This document shows, one piece after another, positions 10,448-22,524 of a stretch of 64,000 nucleotides of DNA. Each line of letters begins with the position of its first letter. Positions within the stretch are counted from its first letter, which is position 1. A program made the translations under genes and the position numbers. This stretch comes from Solanum dulcamara. Its lineage: Eukaryota > Streptophyta > Magnoliopsida > Solanales > Solanaceae. The notes under the pieces are model-generated. The model made no database searches. It had not been told where the DNA came from and saw only the letters and a list, made by a program, of their open reading frames with translations. The DNA is taken from contig NC_077244.1 in the NCBI RefSeq assembly GCF_947179165.1, positions 13,088,949-13,152,948 of the forward strand, in the 5' to 3' direction.

Positions 10448-12150
10448 ATAGATACCAATTTACCCATAACTTATCCCCGAGTGATCAAAATAGGAAAGTT
10501 GGGCTAAGGCAAGAATAAAGTAGTACATGTATCGTCAAACGACTGGGATACTTACCTCGCATGTCCTTCTTGGTTTCCCAAGTGGCTTCATCAACCGGAT
10601 GATGCTTCCATTGAACCTTTACCGACTTAATCTCCTTGGACCTTAGCTTCCAAACATCATGATCAAGAATTGCTATCAGTTTTTCTTCATACTGAAGATC
10701 TTTGTCTAATAAGACTGAGTCCCACTTGATGATATAATATCCATCCCCATGGTACTTCTTCAACATGTATACATAGAGCACTAGGTGGACTCTAGATAGA
10801 CTAGGTGGTAGAGCCAACCTATAATCCATTGGCTCTACACAGTCAAGAATCTTGAATAGGCCAATGTAGTGAGGACTAAGCTTGCCCTTCTTACCAAATC
10901 TTATCACACTCTTTATAGGTGACACCTTCAAAAGAACCTGTTCACCCATCTGAAATGTCATATCCCTTATCTTTCAGTCTACATACTCCTTCTATCGACA
11001 TTGGGCTGCTAGAATCTAAGCTTGGATACTTCTTAGCTTATCCTCAGCATCCTTTACCAAATCAACTCCCAAAGGTTTTACATCTCCATCCTTAAAACAC
11101 ACTATGGGCAATCTACATCCCCTCCCATAAAGTGCTTCAAATGGTGCCATCTCAACGTTGGAGTGATGACTATTGTTATAGGAGAACTCACACAAAGGTA
11201 GAAATTTATCCCAATGAGCTCCAAAGTCAATTATACATGCCCTCAACATGTCTTCCAATACTTGAATTGTTCTTTCTGACTTCCCATCAGACTGGGGATG
11301 AAAGGATGTTTTGAAAGTAAATTGAGTGCCTAACTTCTCATCCAATTTCCCCTAAAACTTTAATGTAAACTGCGTACGGTCTGAGATGATAGAAAGGGGC
11401 ACCTCGTGCAATGTTACTATCTCCTTCACATAAATCTTTGCCAATTGTTGAGCATTATAATCCACTCTAACTAGAATGAAGTGAGTTGACTTTATTAGTC
11501 TGTCAACTATAGCCCAAATGGAGTCAAACTTTCACAAGGTCTTAAGAAGACCTACCACGAAATTCATAGCTATCCGTTCCCACTTTCATTGAGGAATGGG
11601 TATCCTCTAAAGTAAAACTGCAGGCCTTTGATGCTCATACTTCACTTTTTGACAGTTTTGACACTTAGCCAGAAAATTTTCTATGTCTTTCTCCATGCTA
11701 GGCCACTAGTAAAGCTACTTCAAATCCCGATACATCTTAGTAACACCTAGATGGATAGAGTACCGCGAGCCATGAGACTCTTTCAACACCTTCTGAATTA
11801 TGTCACCCACTCGGGGAACACAAATTCTTCACCTAAACTAAGCACCCCACCTACATCAAGAGCCACATCTTATGCTTCGCCAGATACTATTTTCCTTCCA
11901 AGCTTTTTCAAACTCCCATCTTCAAATTGCTTGGATTTGATCTCTTCAATTAAAGTGGGCCTAACCTCAATACTGGCCAGCACCCCACCTTTCTCTGAGG
12001 TGCCTAGCTTCATGAACTTGGTCTCTAAAGCATTTATCTCCCTAGCCAAGGGTCACTTAGAAACACTTAAACAACCTAAACTGCACATGCTCACTATCTT
12101 TCTGCTTAATGCATCTGCCACCACATTAGCCTTACCTGAATGATACTAAA
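10448..12150 (-). pseudogene. Gypsy integrase with C-terminal chromodomain
   Basis: Reads on the minus strand from about 12150 down to 10485. The order is: end of RNase H with KANVVADALSRK, zinc-binding region (about 11760-11650), catalytic core, then chromodomain. Core motifs: IVDRLIKSTHF (first Asp, about 11500), IISDRTQF (second Asp, about 11385) and HPQSDGKSERTIQ (Glu, about 11275), so the D-D-E triad is still legible. MAPFEALYGRGCR follows at about 11150. The chromodomain at 10600-10700 has VKVQWKHHPVDEATWE, the form seen in Del/Tekay elements; it guides integration to chromatin. Several frameshifts and stops (e.g. near 11350) break the frame into pieces. Confidence 0.85.
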
Positions 12151-13430
12151 TGGTGACATCATAATCCTTAAGAAACTCCATCTAGCTTCGCTATCTCAGA
12201 TTCAAGTCTTTCTAAGTGAATATATGGTGTATACTATGATTATCAATAAGAACTCACACTTGACACTATCAAGGTAATGCAACCAAATCTTGAGAGCAAA
12301 TACTATCGCTTCTAACTCCAAATCATGCATCGGGTAGTTTCTCTCATAAACCTTTAATTGTCGTTAGGCATAAGTTATGACTTTCTTATCCTTTATCAAC
12401 ACAACACCCATGCCCGAATATGAAGAATCACAATAAACATTGAAATCCTTACCTTCAATTGGCAATGTTAGAATAGGTGACGTGGTCAGAAGGTCTTGAG
12501 ATTTGGAAGCTTTCTTCACATTTGTCAGTCCACTCAAAAGGTACCTTATTTTGAGTCAGCCTTCTCAAGTATATGGCAATAGAAGTAAAAATTTTCACAA
12601 ACTATTGATAATTGCTGGCAAGCCCCACAAAACTCCTAACCTCAGTCAAACAACTAGGTCGAACCTAGTTTTTAACTACTTTAATCTTTTGGGGATCTAC
12701 CATCACCCCTTCTTTTGAAACCACATGCCCCAAAAAAAGCAACTAAAGACAATCATAATTCACACTTAGAAAATTTTGCATACAATTTTTGTTTCCCCAA
12801 AACAGCCAGAACAATGCAAAAAAAACATGCATGTACTTCCATACTCTTCGAATAGATCAGAATGTTATCAATGAACACAATTACAAAAGAATCTAGGAAT
12901 GGTTTGAACACCCAATTCATCAAACTCATGAAGGTTTCAGATGCATTGATCAACCCAAACAATATTACCAAGAGCTCATATTGCCCATACCGAGTTCTGA
13001 ATGTCATTTTAGGTACATCGTCAGACCTAATTTTTAGCTGATGGTAACCAGACCTTAGATAAATTTTAGAAAATACTGATGCACCCTACAACTAGTCAAA
13101 GATATCATCTATACGAGGCAATGGGTACTTATGTCGGATGGTGACCCTATTCAACTGCTAATAGTCTATGTACATCCTCATACTACCATCATTCTTCTTT
13201 ATAAATAAGACAGGAGTACCCCATAGGGGATGAATGACACCTTTATCAAGGAACTCTTAGATCTGAGTCTTAAGATCCCTTAATTCTGTCGGAGCCATGT
13301 GATAAGGAGGGATTGAGATTGGGAGAGTGTCCGTTTCTAAGTCAATACAAAAATCTATATCCCTATCTGGAGCCATATCAGGCAAATTAGTAGGAAACAC
13401 CTCCTTATACTCAGATACCACAGTAATAGA
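12151..13430 (-). pseudogene. Gypsy reverse transcriptase / RNase H remnant
   Basis: On the minus strand 13430-12753 reads through the RT palm region: CIDLETDTLPISIPPYHMAP, HPLWGTPVLFIKKNDGSMRM and [18 protein letters not shown], then the active-site region [14 protein letters not shown]. The usual YxDD/FIDD has become FIDN, losing the second catalytic Asp. RNase H follows (about 12700-12200) with stops. The upstream end is cut by the 13436-16625 insertion at codons for ...ESITVVSEYKEVF. Not functional. Confidence 0.85.
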
Positions 13431-13435
13431 CTCTG

Positions 13436-16400
13436 TGTCACGACCCCAAAAATGGAGGTCATGATGTCACACATCCCAAACCCCATCCCAATGTGTAATC
13501 ATAAAAATAAAAACATATGAGACTCCCAAAGGAAAGTCAGGCCACTGTTAAACACAATAAATAGACAATAATAAAATTATCCCAAAATCTGGTGTCATAA
13601 GTATAAAGAGCATCTAATACAAGGTTCGAGTCTGAAGATGCAACATAAGTCTCTGAATAATATAAAAGACTGAGAAATGCAGATAGACTAGTGACGATCT
13701 GACTTTTGAGACCTCACTACTAATTTGAGAATACACAATCCGCTAGAATATCAGCTGTCATGAGAGGTACCCTGACTAGTATCTGCATAAAAAAGGGACA
13801 CAAAAGTAGGGTTGAGTATAATTCACATGTACTCAGTAGGTTTTAACCGGCTAAGTATAAGAAATTAATCAAACCTATGAAATAAACTAAGGAACGGTTC
13901 CACCTGCATACAGAAAAGTCTCACTTCGGCATCGGTGCTGCCAGTTTATATATATAATGGCATGATTAAAGTAAACCCATAATGTCAACTCATTATCACA
14001 ATCAACAAGATAAGCTAAATAGTATAAATATGATGCAATGCAATGGTGGTACTATGGAATCAAGACTATCGCACAGCCTGTCGTATACACTTGCTGAGCT
14101 GTGCTACCAAGCAGGACCTATGTGGGTCTCCCAGAACATATACCTTAATCACAATATCTCATTATCCTTTTCACCTCCTCGTAGTCAAGGGATCACAATG
14201 TATCCACTATCCTGCCGTAAAACTGCCTCGATCAAGGACCCAAGATACAAAATTTTAAAGTTGTTCATTTTCTTTCTCAAAAAGAATTCTCATATTTCTC
14301 AACTTCCCATGTTTCATGATATGATAAATGAGGATAAATGCATCAAAACACATATGGCATGGAAGAAATATTCAACTCAACATGTAGTACAAGGTTCAAA
14401 GGTCTCAAAACTTAACCTATACATGATACTCACCCTCAATAAATAGCAATGGGAAGGAAATATTTTAATATAAGTGTTCACCCCTTTCTCAACAATGTTT
14501 CAATAATCAAACATGCTTAAAACCCCCAGCTCAACCCCTTACACCGGCATCACAAGTCAAATAATATCTTTAAGTCTCTCTCAAAGGAAAATCAGGAATC
14601 ACATGCTCTCAAAGCAAATAAGATAAAAAATAAGGCCCCCACACGGGCTATGTAATATAAATAAGCCCCCACATGACAACACATTAATATATAAGCCCCC
14701 ACATGGTCATTACAATATATATAACATTCTCAACTCAAATTACAACTCCATTCCAAAGTCTATAACATATGAATGACTAATTAACCCATCTCGGTCTTAA
14801 AGAAGGATAGCCAAACCTACCTCAATTGCTGAAATCTCATTGGAACACCTCTATCGGATAAGCAACTCTCGAATTCAATGCCCAAAATGAAAATCCACTA
14901 TCGATAATGGAACATACACATCACAAGAAGTCTAATGACACCCTTATTGATAGGTTATGGAATCAGGGATAAAATAGTCCAAATATTAATTATTTTTAAA
15001 AAGGGTCAAATATAGAATTTTATTTGAAAATTATGTTCTACACATCGGGTAGAGTTCGTGTCTGAAAAACCCATTAAAATCAAGAAATAATTGAGTTTCA
15101 AATAATGCAAAATACAGTTTTCTAACTTGGAAGAAAATCCCATAACCCACCTTTGAAATCTTGATTTAAAGATGTTTTGGAAGATAATAATTGCAGAAAA
15201 GAATAATCTCACCACGATTTTCCTTACAGAAAAACTCACAATTTAGATAAAAGAATCATTAAAAATGGAGATAAGATGAACAAGAAACAATCCTCCAAAA
15301 CCCATTAAAATTTCAACTCGAAAATGATAAAGGCAGCGGCTAGATTAACGAATTTACCTCACACAAAGCTCCTAATCAAGTTTATGATCTCACCACTGGA
15401 TTCCTACAGAAAAACTCCAATATTTAGAGCTTTGAATCACTCAATTTGGAACTAAGATGGCCAAGAAATCATCTTCCAAAGTTTACAAAAATCTGAATTC
15501 AAAAATGGTCGAAGCAACATCTAAAACATCAAATATTACCTCCAACTAAACTTCTAATAAATATTCCGAGCTCACCAATGGACTCCTCATGAAATTCTCT
15601 TGAAGATAGCCTCTTGAATCACTATATTTGAACTTGAAAACTCAAGAAATTGGGGTTCAAAGTTGAGAGAAAAGCTGAAAAAAATCTGCACTATGGCGCA
15701 TTCAAAATGCTACTCCAATAATTTCGACGTTCCAGACTCAATGAAGCATTCAAAATTCCCATACGAGGTCATTTTAATGAAAAGTGGGTCTCACATCCAA
15801 GTGTCATTTTAAGTCAAATTCCACAATGGGCTTCGGGATTAGACCAAAAACTTTGGGAAGCAAATGAATGGTCGTTCTATCAAAACTCAATATTTTGGAA
15901 CTAACCGCGCTGTCAAAATTTTAATCCAAGTGCGATTTCCAAGAAAATTGACCAAAGTCAACTATAGACTAACTTTCAAAGTCAAAAGCACCAAATGGTC
16001 CTAAACTCGTATCGATAGACTCGATAGTCATGTCAATAATGCTACTAGCCTAATTTGGCCATTACAGAGCTAATATAATCATCAGAATTCAAATTCGACG
16101 TCTCTTTGATCCGAAACTCGAAAAGTCTCAACTAAACCAACTTAAGCCTTCAAAATACCAAAATAGGCTCAGGACCTCTAAAAATTTAGGCAACACTTCT
16201 TCCAGACCAAAAACATCCTCCGAATCCAACGGAGTCATCAAAATTCTATTTCGAGTATCAGAACTCCAAAAATTGATCAAATCAAACCTTGGCCTAAAAT
16301 TCCTCAAATTCCCAACTAAAGACCTCAAATCTTCATTACAATATCAAAAATAATTTTGTAAACCCTTCTAGATCAATTTCCATATTCCAAAGTTGTTGAA

Positions 16401-16625
16401 ATCGATGAAGTTCCATTTCGAGACCTGTAGCTCCGATTGGTATCGAAAGTCACTTTTTCACCTCTTAACTCTGTAAAACTCAAGAATATGCACAATTTAC
16501 AAACCATTAAGATTTTGACACTTTCAACTATACAAATTGATCAAATAATAACCGGGGGCACTAACAATAGGGGTAAAATAGTAATTTCACACAAATTTTA
16601 AAAAATGACCTTTAAGGTCATTACA
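13436..16625 (-). mobile_element. LTR-type gypsy insertion (solo LTR or LARD), decayed TSD
   Basis: 3190 bp starting tgtcacgacccc and ending ggtcattaca. On the minus strand it opens TGTAATGACCTTAAAGGTCA and shares with the 4077-6650 LTR the phrases TTACCCC near the start and the 'tctcgaaat..gga' block, so it is the same superfamily. Flanks are ctctg (13431-13435) and cttta (16626-16630), each one change from an inferred original ctcta (minus tagag). No coding region inside; the ORFs at 13982-14446, 15006-15239 and 16128-16328 are chance. A threefold repeat of the core aagcccccacat lies at 14630-14710. Confidence 0.75.
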
Positions 16626-16630
16626 CTTTA

Positions 16631-17110
16631 TAGAGGGGGATTCTACATCAATAGCCCGAGTATGAGCTAAGTATGTGAAATAACCCTGCCCCGCCTGCTT
16701 TCTCCTGATCAAACATACGATCATAGAATACTTAGTCTTGTACATCCCTTCCCACTCTAACATTTACCTACCTGGCATCTCTAGAGTCACAATCTTAGAA
16801 TTATAGTTAAGCATGACATAATAAGGGGACAACTAAGTCATGTTTAAGATCATATCAAAATCATTCAGATCCAAAATCACCAAATCAACCCTAAAAACCC
16901 ATAAACAGAACAGAACAAGCACGATAGACATGAGTGAATATAAAAGACTCTCCAACTGGGTAGAAACATGGATGGAGGCATCAAGTATATAACAATTCAC
17001 ATCAAAACTCAAGAAAAACTAACACATAAGATTAAGTAGAACCTGGATCAAATAGGACAATAGCTATCCGGTGACAAACAAAAATAGTACCTGTGATCAC
17101 TGCATTAGAT
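16631..17110 (-). pseudogene. Gypsy retropepsin-like protease region
   Basis: Between the gag zinc-knuckle region and the interrupted RT, the minus strand reads IAIVLFDPGST around 17060-17036, with the catalytic triplet D-P-G at 17041-17049. DPGS in place of DSGS/DTGA is common in plant gypsy proteases. The linker to RT reads ...AIDVESPSI and is cut by the insertion at 16626. Stops and shifts are present; non-functional. Confidence 0.75.
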
Positions 17111-18593
17111 GCCTCAGCCTATGTCCTACCTAAAAAAGCATAGAAATGTTCCCTGTTATACTGAAGGACAATCTCTCTACCTGGATGCCCTGATCTTCCG
17201 CCTACATTGGTATTTCCCTGGCTTTCACGATATCTCTGATTTCCTGTTAGCCCATCTTGTGTACATCCTCTGCCATTATTTCCTCTGCTTGCAGGTACTA
17301 CTGCTCTGGTCTGCTGTTGCGCGGGATCAGTCATGCAAGGGTGGGGACAACCTTTCCTCATGTGCCCTGGTACCTCATAATTATAGGAAATAAGGTTAAG
17401 GGATGACTTGGTTCCCGGTGTGAAAGAACCTCCCTGACTATCCTGAGTAAGATTCTATTGTGGAGCCCCTGAGTAACCACATGTAGAAGTGAGCTTAGAT
17501 GACTAAATTGGTTGGGATGCAATTGTAGACCTAGCCAAACCTATGGAGTAAGATCCATTAAATTACCTGCATTTTTGTGCTTTGTAGCCAAAGCCTTAAC
17601 CTACCCATCCCGTCAAACTCCTTCTACTTCCTTCACAAAGTCTGTAACTTCATTAGAACTTTAACATGCAAAGGTCATATGGACAGACAATACATGTAAC
17701 TTGGAATTCAATCTCTTGATGAACAAATGGATCCTCTCTTCCTCTGTGATCACCAACTATGTATCATAACTGGACAAGGCACAAAACTTAGCCTCATAAG
17801 TGGATACAGTCATACCACACTACTCTGATCCATGAACTCATCCTTCTTATGATCTCTCAAATTTTGGAGAACGTACTTCTCTAAAAATAAGGCACTGAAT
17901 AGAACCCAAGTGACTAGAGGCAAAATTGGCGATCGATATTCCACAAAGGCTCACTACAACTCTTCGCCTTACCTTGAAGCTAAAAGGGCACAAAATCAAC
18001 TCCATGTTAGTGTACAATGCCCAACTTGTGAAGTGTCTCATAGCAATTCAGGGTGAACTAATAGGTATCTTCACTCTCAAAACCATGGAACACTGAAGGC
18101 TTCAACTTCAAAAACTTAGTTAACATTTCATGCTCGATTTTAGTGGATGGAGAGAGCATCAACACCCAATAATCCATCCATCTTAGGAACTATAGCAGTA
18201 ATGGGATAAGTGACTGGAGTTTGAACGGCTTGTAGTGCGAGAATTTCTCCAAAGATGACCAACCCACTCAAAAAAGTTAAAATCTATTGAGCTATAGTTT
18301 GGTGCAAAGAGGGATGTCCTGTAGTCCCAGCTACTGCATCCTCCTCTGGTTTATCATCCCCCTCAATCACAATCTTCATATTCTCTTCCACCTCAACCTG
18401 GGTTTGGTAGGGGCCTCTTCTCTCGAAACATTCTCAACTCTAGCTTCAGCCTGGTAGGTGATTCCCTTCATCGGCCTCTTCTCCATCCTCTTCCTCTACT
18501 ACTACCTCAACCACGTCATCTCGCTATTGGATCCTCTACTGGCTTATTAATTAGATTTATTAGCCTGATGTCATTGTACTGCATGTTAACCAT
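17111..18593 (-). pseudogene. Gypsy gag remnant
   Basis: The minus-strand reading from a candidate ATG at 18593 gives a degenerate gag. Recognisable pieces are [50 protein letters not shown], then a decayed zinc-knuckle (YNYEVPGHMRKGC near 17350, with the first two Cys lost) and a Gly/Arg/Gln-rich linker. Gag forms the particle and binds RNA. Multiple stops and frameshifts. The start is uncertain because the N-terminus is poorly conserved. Confidence 0.7.
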
Positions 18594-18790
18594 CTATGGA
18601 TAAGAGAGTTAAAGAGACCAAATACAAATTTTGATCACTAGTTACCAATTGGAATCAAGTTATAGCACGAAGGGAGAATAAGATAGATAGATTTCCTAAA
18701 GTCCTATAGCCTCTCGAAGAAAAGTACACACATTAATATACCGTTCTTCTAGACACTATTAGAATTATTTTGGTACAATGAGATCAACGA

Positions 18791-18810
18791 ACCTGGGGCT
18801 TTGATACCAA
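18791..18810 (-). other. Primer-binding site (initiator Met-tRNA type)
   Basis: On the minus strand TTGGTATCAAAGCCCCAGGT lies 3 bases inside the 5' LTR end. It matches the TTGGTATCAGAGC pattern of plant gypsy elements primed by the 3' end of initiator tRNA-Met and fixes the element's orientation. Confidence 0.85.
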
Positions 18811-18813
18811 CTT

Positions 18814-20701
18814 TGTCACGATTTAAATTGGGCCATGAGTGACTTCTAAATTAACTCTTCAATGAGAGAACAATTACTATACCCCAAACTAACCTCCTAA
18901 TACAGAAACAAGCATTTAAAGATGTAGAAACATGTTTAAATGATAGTTTTAAAACTGAGTTCTCATAAACTCAAGAACCTAACCAAACTAACATAAATTT
19001 GTGGAAGTTAACCCTTAGAGCTTGAAAGTCATCGTACGAAAAACTACTAAGTAAAAAGTCTAAGATAAGGGGATGCAACCCTGAAAAAATAACCATAGTA
19101 AAAGTATTAATGGAATAGTCTAAGTTCAAAAGGATGGACTAAGAGTTAAGATGAATCCATGGTAGCCTGAAAAAACTGGCTTACCCTTGAATCCGATGAG
19201 TCAACGATCTCCTAGCTAAGTCTGTCAGTAACCTCCTGAAGGTGCCCCATACTTTTTAAAGAAAGAGCAAGTGCAGTATCAGTACACACAACAATCATGT
19301 ACTAGTAGAATCACGCGGCCGTTTCAGTAAATTAAATATATACAAGTAACTATAAAATAGTAAACCACACATTTACAAAATACATTATCCAGTTATCAGT
19401 TCATGATAAGTACATAGTTTCACAAATCAATAACAAATGCAATAGTCAAAGATGGTCCTCTCATGGAACCCATACACAAACTATTATTGTGCTAACGCGA
19501 TACCCATTCCAATAGTTAGTGTATCAGCGTGACACCCATTATAATATGTACCGGCATGGTACCTAATCTAATAGTACTGACGTGGTACCCAATCCAATAT
19601 GTACTGGCGTGGTACCCGATCCAATATGAACCGGTGTGGTACCCAATCCTACATGTACTAGTGTGGTACCCGATCTAACAACCACAATCACAATTACAAC
19701 CAACAATGAATAAGTTAAGCACTTGCATAATCAATTAATAGATTTATTGCATGTAATTGATCACAAATGGTTATTTTATTAGGTCCATATTCACATACAT
19801 GCAGGCAATACTAATGATGTTATAAATAGGCATACATAACATGTACAGGAAAGTAAACCATCACCTACCTCAAACCAAGCCTAAATACTCTTAAGAAACT
19901 TGAGCTTTCCCTTTTTTGTGTCTCTTTGCTTGTAATTGGCCTAAAACAAATAAAGAACACAAGTAATCAATAAACAATGGACTAAATTACCCAAATATAT
20001 CAAAATACTAACCCTTGTCCACGTTCATGATCCTATCACCCAAATAGGGCTTTTCCTAAAATTAAATACCGGCCAAGAACCGTCCCTTAAGATAATTACC
20101 ATAGATTCTAGGTTCTAAGAATCAAAATATAAGTTAGGGGAGTATTTATCTTACCTTTAGCATGAGAATTGGTGGAAAACTGACAAGGATAGGCCTAGGT
20201 TTCCCTCTTGCTCTCCAAAAATAAAATTGTAAAAAGAATGATCTTTTTGGGACATTTATCTGATAAGACCCGCGTCTGGCCAGCCATGGAAGGAAAATCC
20301 ATCCATAGTGGCTCCTTCCATGGCAAAAGTAATCCCTCCACGACGGGTTGCATTAAGATAAAAACTCCAAAATTGAATCCCAAAACCTTATTTTGCAACA
20401 CACCCTCAATCCTTGATGTTCCCAAATACCTCTTTCATGTCAAGATTAATTAGGAGAGTTCTACTCGCCCAAATTCGATTTTGTAACATGTTACATGCTC
20501 CTTAATATCTTGGCTATCAACTCAAACAATCAGCTCATACTTTAATCCCCCATCCATTACTGGACTACTTGAAACCTCACATGACTCAGATTTTATCCGA
20601 GTCTGGCCTAGGTTCGAAATTTCCAAGTTACTACTCAGAAGTTTTCTGCCAAAACTCTTCCCCCGTTAGCTTATCTATAACGATGGAAACAGATCATTAC
20701 A
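18814..20701 (-). mobile_element. 5' LTR of the 9637-20701 element
   Basis: 1888 bp, tgtcacgattta... to ...gatcattaca. Next to the PBS on the internal side; its right half pairs with the truncated 3' LTR. Contains a 27-bp tandem array (19515-19680). The flank at 20702 begins tagactttgatc. Confidence 0.85.
19515..19680. repeat. 27-bp minisatellite, about six units
   Basis: The unit contains ggtaccc and gatccaatatg. Successive ggtacc words start at 19558, 19584, 19611, 19638 and 19665, giving a period of 26-27. Earlier, more diverged units (gatacccattccaata, gacacccattataata) lie to the left. Lies inside the 5' LTR. Confidence 0.85.
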
Positions 20702-22524
20702 TAGACTTTGATCAAATGTGTTGTAACAAATTCATACTTTATCGGGAGATCTAATTCCCCGTAATACTTTTAAAAGCATTTTTAAATATTTATCCAATGT
20801 GACACTAGCCAAAACTCAATTATGAAAGAATATAATGATTCATAAAATTAAATTTCAAAAGATTCAATTGATTTCTTCTAGAAGTGTGAATGAGAGGGTT
20901 TTCATTTTCACTTTGTTCAAAGAGTGTAAATGAGTGATAATGATCGAACTCCTTTGTTTTTTTTTCCTTTTGATCTCCTATTGATCAGTGGTGTACAAAC
21001 AAAATAAGAAAGATTTTTTTTCTATTCATCTCACCCGATAAATATCAAAAAATATTTTAACAAAAATATCCAGGAGAGTCATTAGACCCGCATAAAATAT
21101 GAGTGTGTTACAACGAACCTAACTATAAGATAGGTTCCATTTAAGCCATTTTTCCTAATATTTAATGAAATCAAATTATCAAAAACTACATCAACAAAAT
21201 ATTTTTAAAAACTAGTATGGTGATTGGTGGTTGTGATGGCTAGTGATGAATATCAATTGAGGATGGTATGTTAATTAATGTTGGTGTTGTGGATTGTAGA
21301 TATAGTTGTAATGATTGTAGTAGAAGTCAATGGCAGTAATTTGGTGATGGTTGATAGTTGGATGATACTAATAGCAAAATGGTTTTGGTGAATGATTATG
21401 GTGGTAGATAATATATAGTGGTGACTTATGATGGTGAATGTAGATACTTCTTGATTTTTTTGTGGTATTGATGGTTGATGTCAGTACTAATTATAAATAG
21501 TTGCTAGTGTTAGTGTTGATTAATTGTAGTGATTGATAATGGTAGTGGTTGAAGATGGTAGTTGTGAGTTGTTAATGGTGGTATTTAATAATGATGGACA
21601 ATGATAATGGTAATTGATAATGATGGAGTAAGGCGATAGCGATTAATGGATGAAATTGGTGAATTGTTATCATTTTAGAAATCTAAGTCCGCATTTATAC
21701 TAAGAAATAATAAGTCTTTTGAGATAATTTTCTTTCATTTGATATTTGTCACCCTCACTTACAATAGTTTCACACGAATAGACTGATTCATCTATATATA
21801 AAATAACCTATGACTTGACCAAACTATCTCAAGTGATCTTCTCTTATTTCATCCCTCTAGAAATAATGTATACAACTTTTTTGACTAAAGTTGGTAATTA
21901 TATTAATACTAACTGCATAGAGTTATTTCACATGCCAATGCAATGAATAATATAGTAGTTTTCCAGTTTAAAAGTTAATTGCAAGTCAGATGGATCAAAG
22001 GTTTTCATGATTTTTTTCTCTCTTTGTCTAGTCAACTATTTTTATATTTCTATCTAAGGATGCAAGTTCTTGTAAATCTTGGTCAGAATAGAGGTGATCG
22101 ATCATCTAGGTTTGACTAAATGAAAAGAGAAATAATATTGCTATGGTGAGAATAATTTAATTTGTAATAAATATAGAGGTTGCAATCGCTTTTAATAATT
22201 TCCTTAGAAAGATAATCTTTGAAAATTGTCTTTTCCCAAAATAAGATTTGTTTAGAATGAAATTCCGATTTAGAAATCTTAAAAGATGCATAACCACAAC
22301 CATCAATGAATTTTTACAGAATGCATAGGATTGATGAAAAAATGTATATATATTTTTGAGCATTCTAGCTGTATGATTAATTTCTTAAAATGTTACTTGA
22401 CACATATATATAATTTACTAGCAAACGAACAATTTTGATCTTTCTTTTGAAAACCTTCTCCATTACTTCACACAACTTTTTATTTTACAAAAGATTTAAT
22501 TAATTTTTTCATATTTTCTACCAG
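20702..22524. other. Segmental duplication, copy B: intron-like, no gene
   Basis: From about 20788 this matches copy A (3885-4076 joined to 6656-8474). It shows the uninterrupted state at about 20980-20995 (ttgatcagtggtgtacaaac) where copy A carries a solo LTR. TGG/TGA-rich at 21220-21640. Ends in a pyrimidine tract and acceptor at 22523-22524. Confidence 0.75.

Larger units (their letters stand above)
9637..20701 (-). mobile_element. Ty3/gypsy chromovirus (Del/Tekay-like), truncated 3' LTR
   Basis: A single minus-strand element: 5' LTR 18814-20701, PBS 18791-18810, gag, protease, RT, RNase H, integrase and chromodomain, then a partial 3' LTR 9637-10447. Pol is split by an insertion (13436-16625). 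Removing that insertion and one TSD leaves an internal region of about 5.2 kb, normal for this group. Many frameshifts and stops make it inactive. The 3' LTR keeps only the first ~811 bp (minus sense) of the 1888-bp LTR, and the matching TSD is lost with the rest. It separates the two copies of the MBD segment. Confidence 0.85.

Noticed and set aside
13982..14446. 154-aa forward ORF
   Set aside because: Lies in a non-coding LTR-type insertion; no recognisable motif, and relatives of the LTR lack it.
17109..17393. 94-aa forward ORF
   Set aside because: Antisense of gypsy gag/zinc-knuckle sequence.
19515..19680. CRISPR-like array
   Set aside because: Units are contiguous 27-bp tandem repeats without unique spacers, inside a plant LTR.
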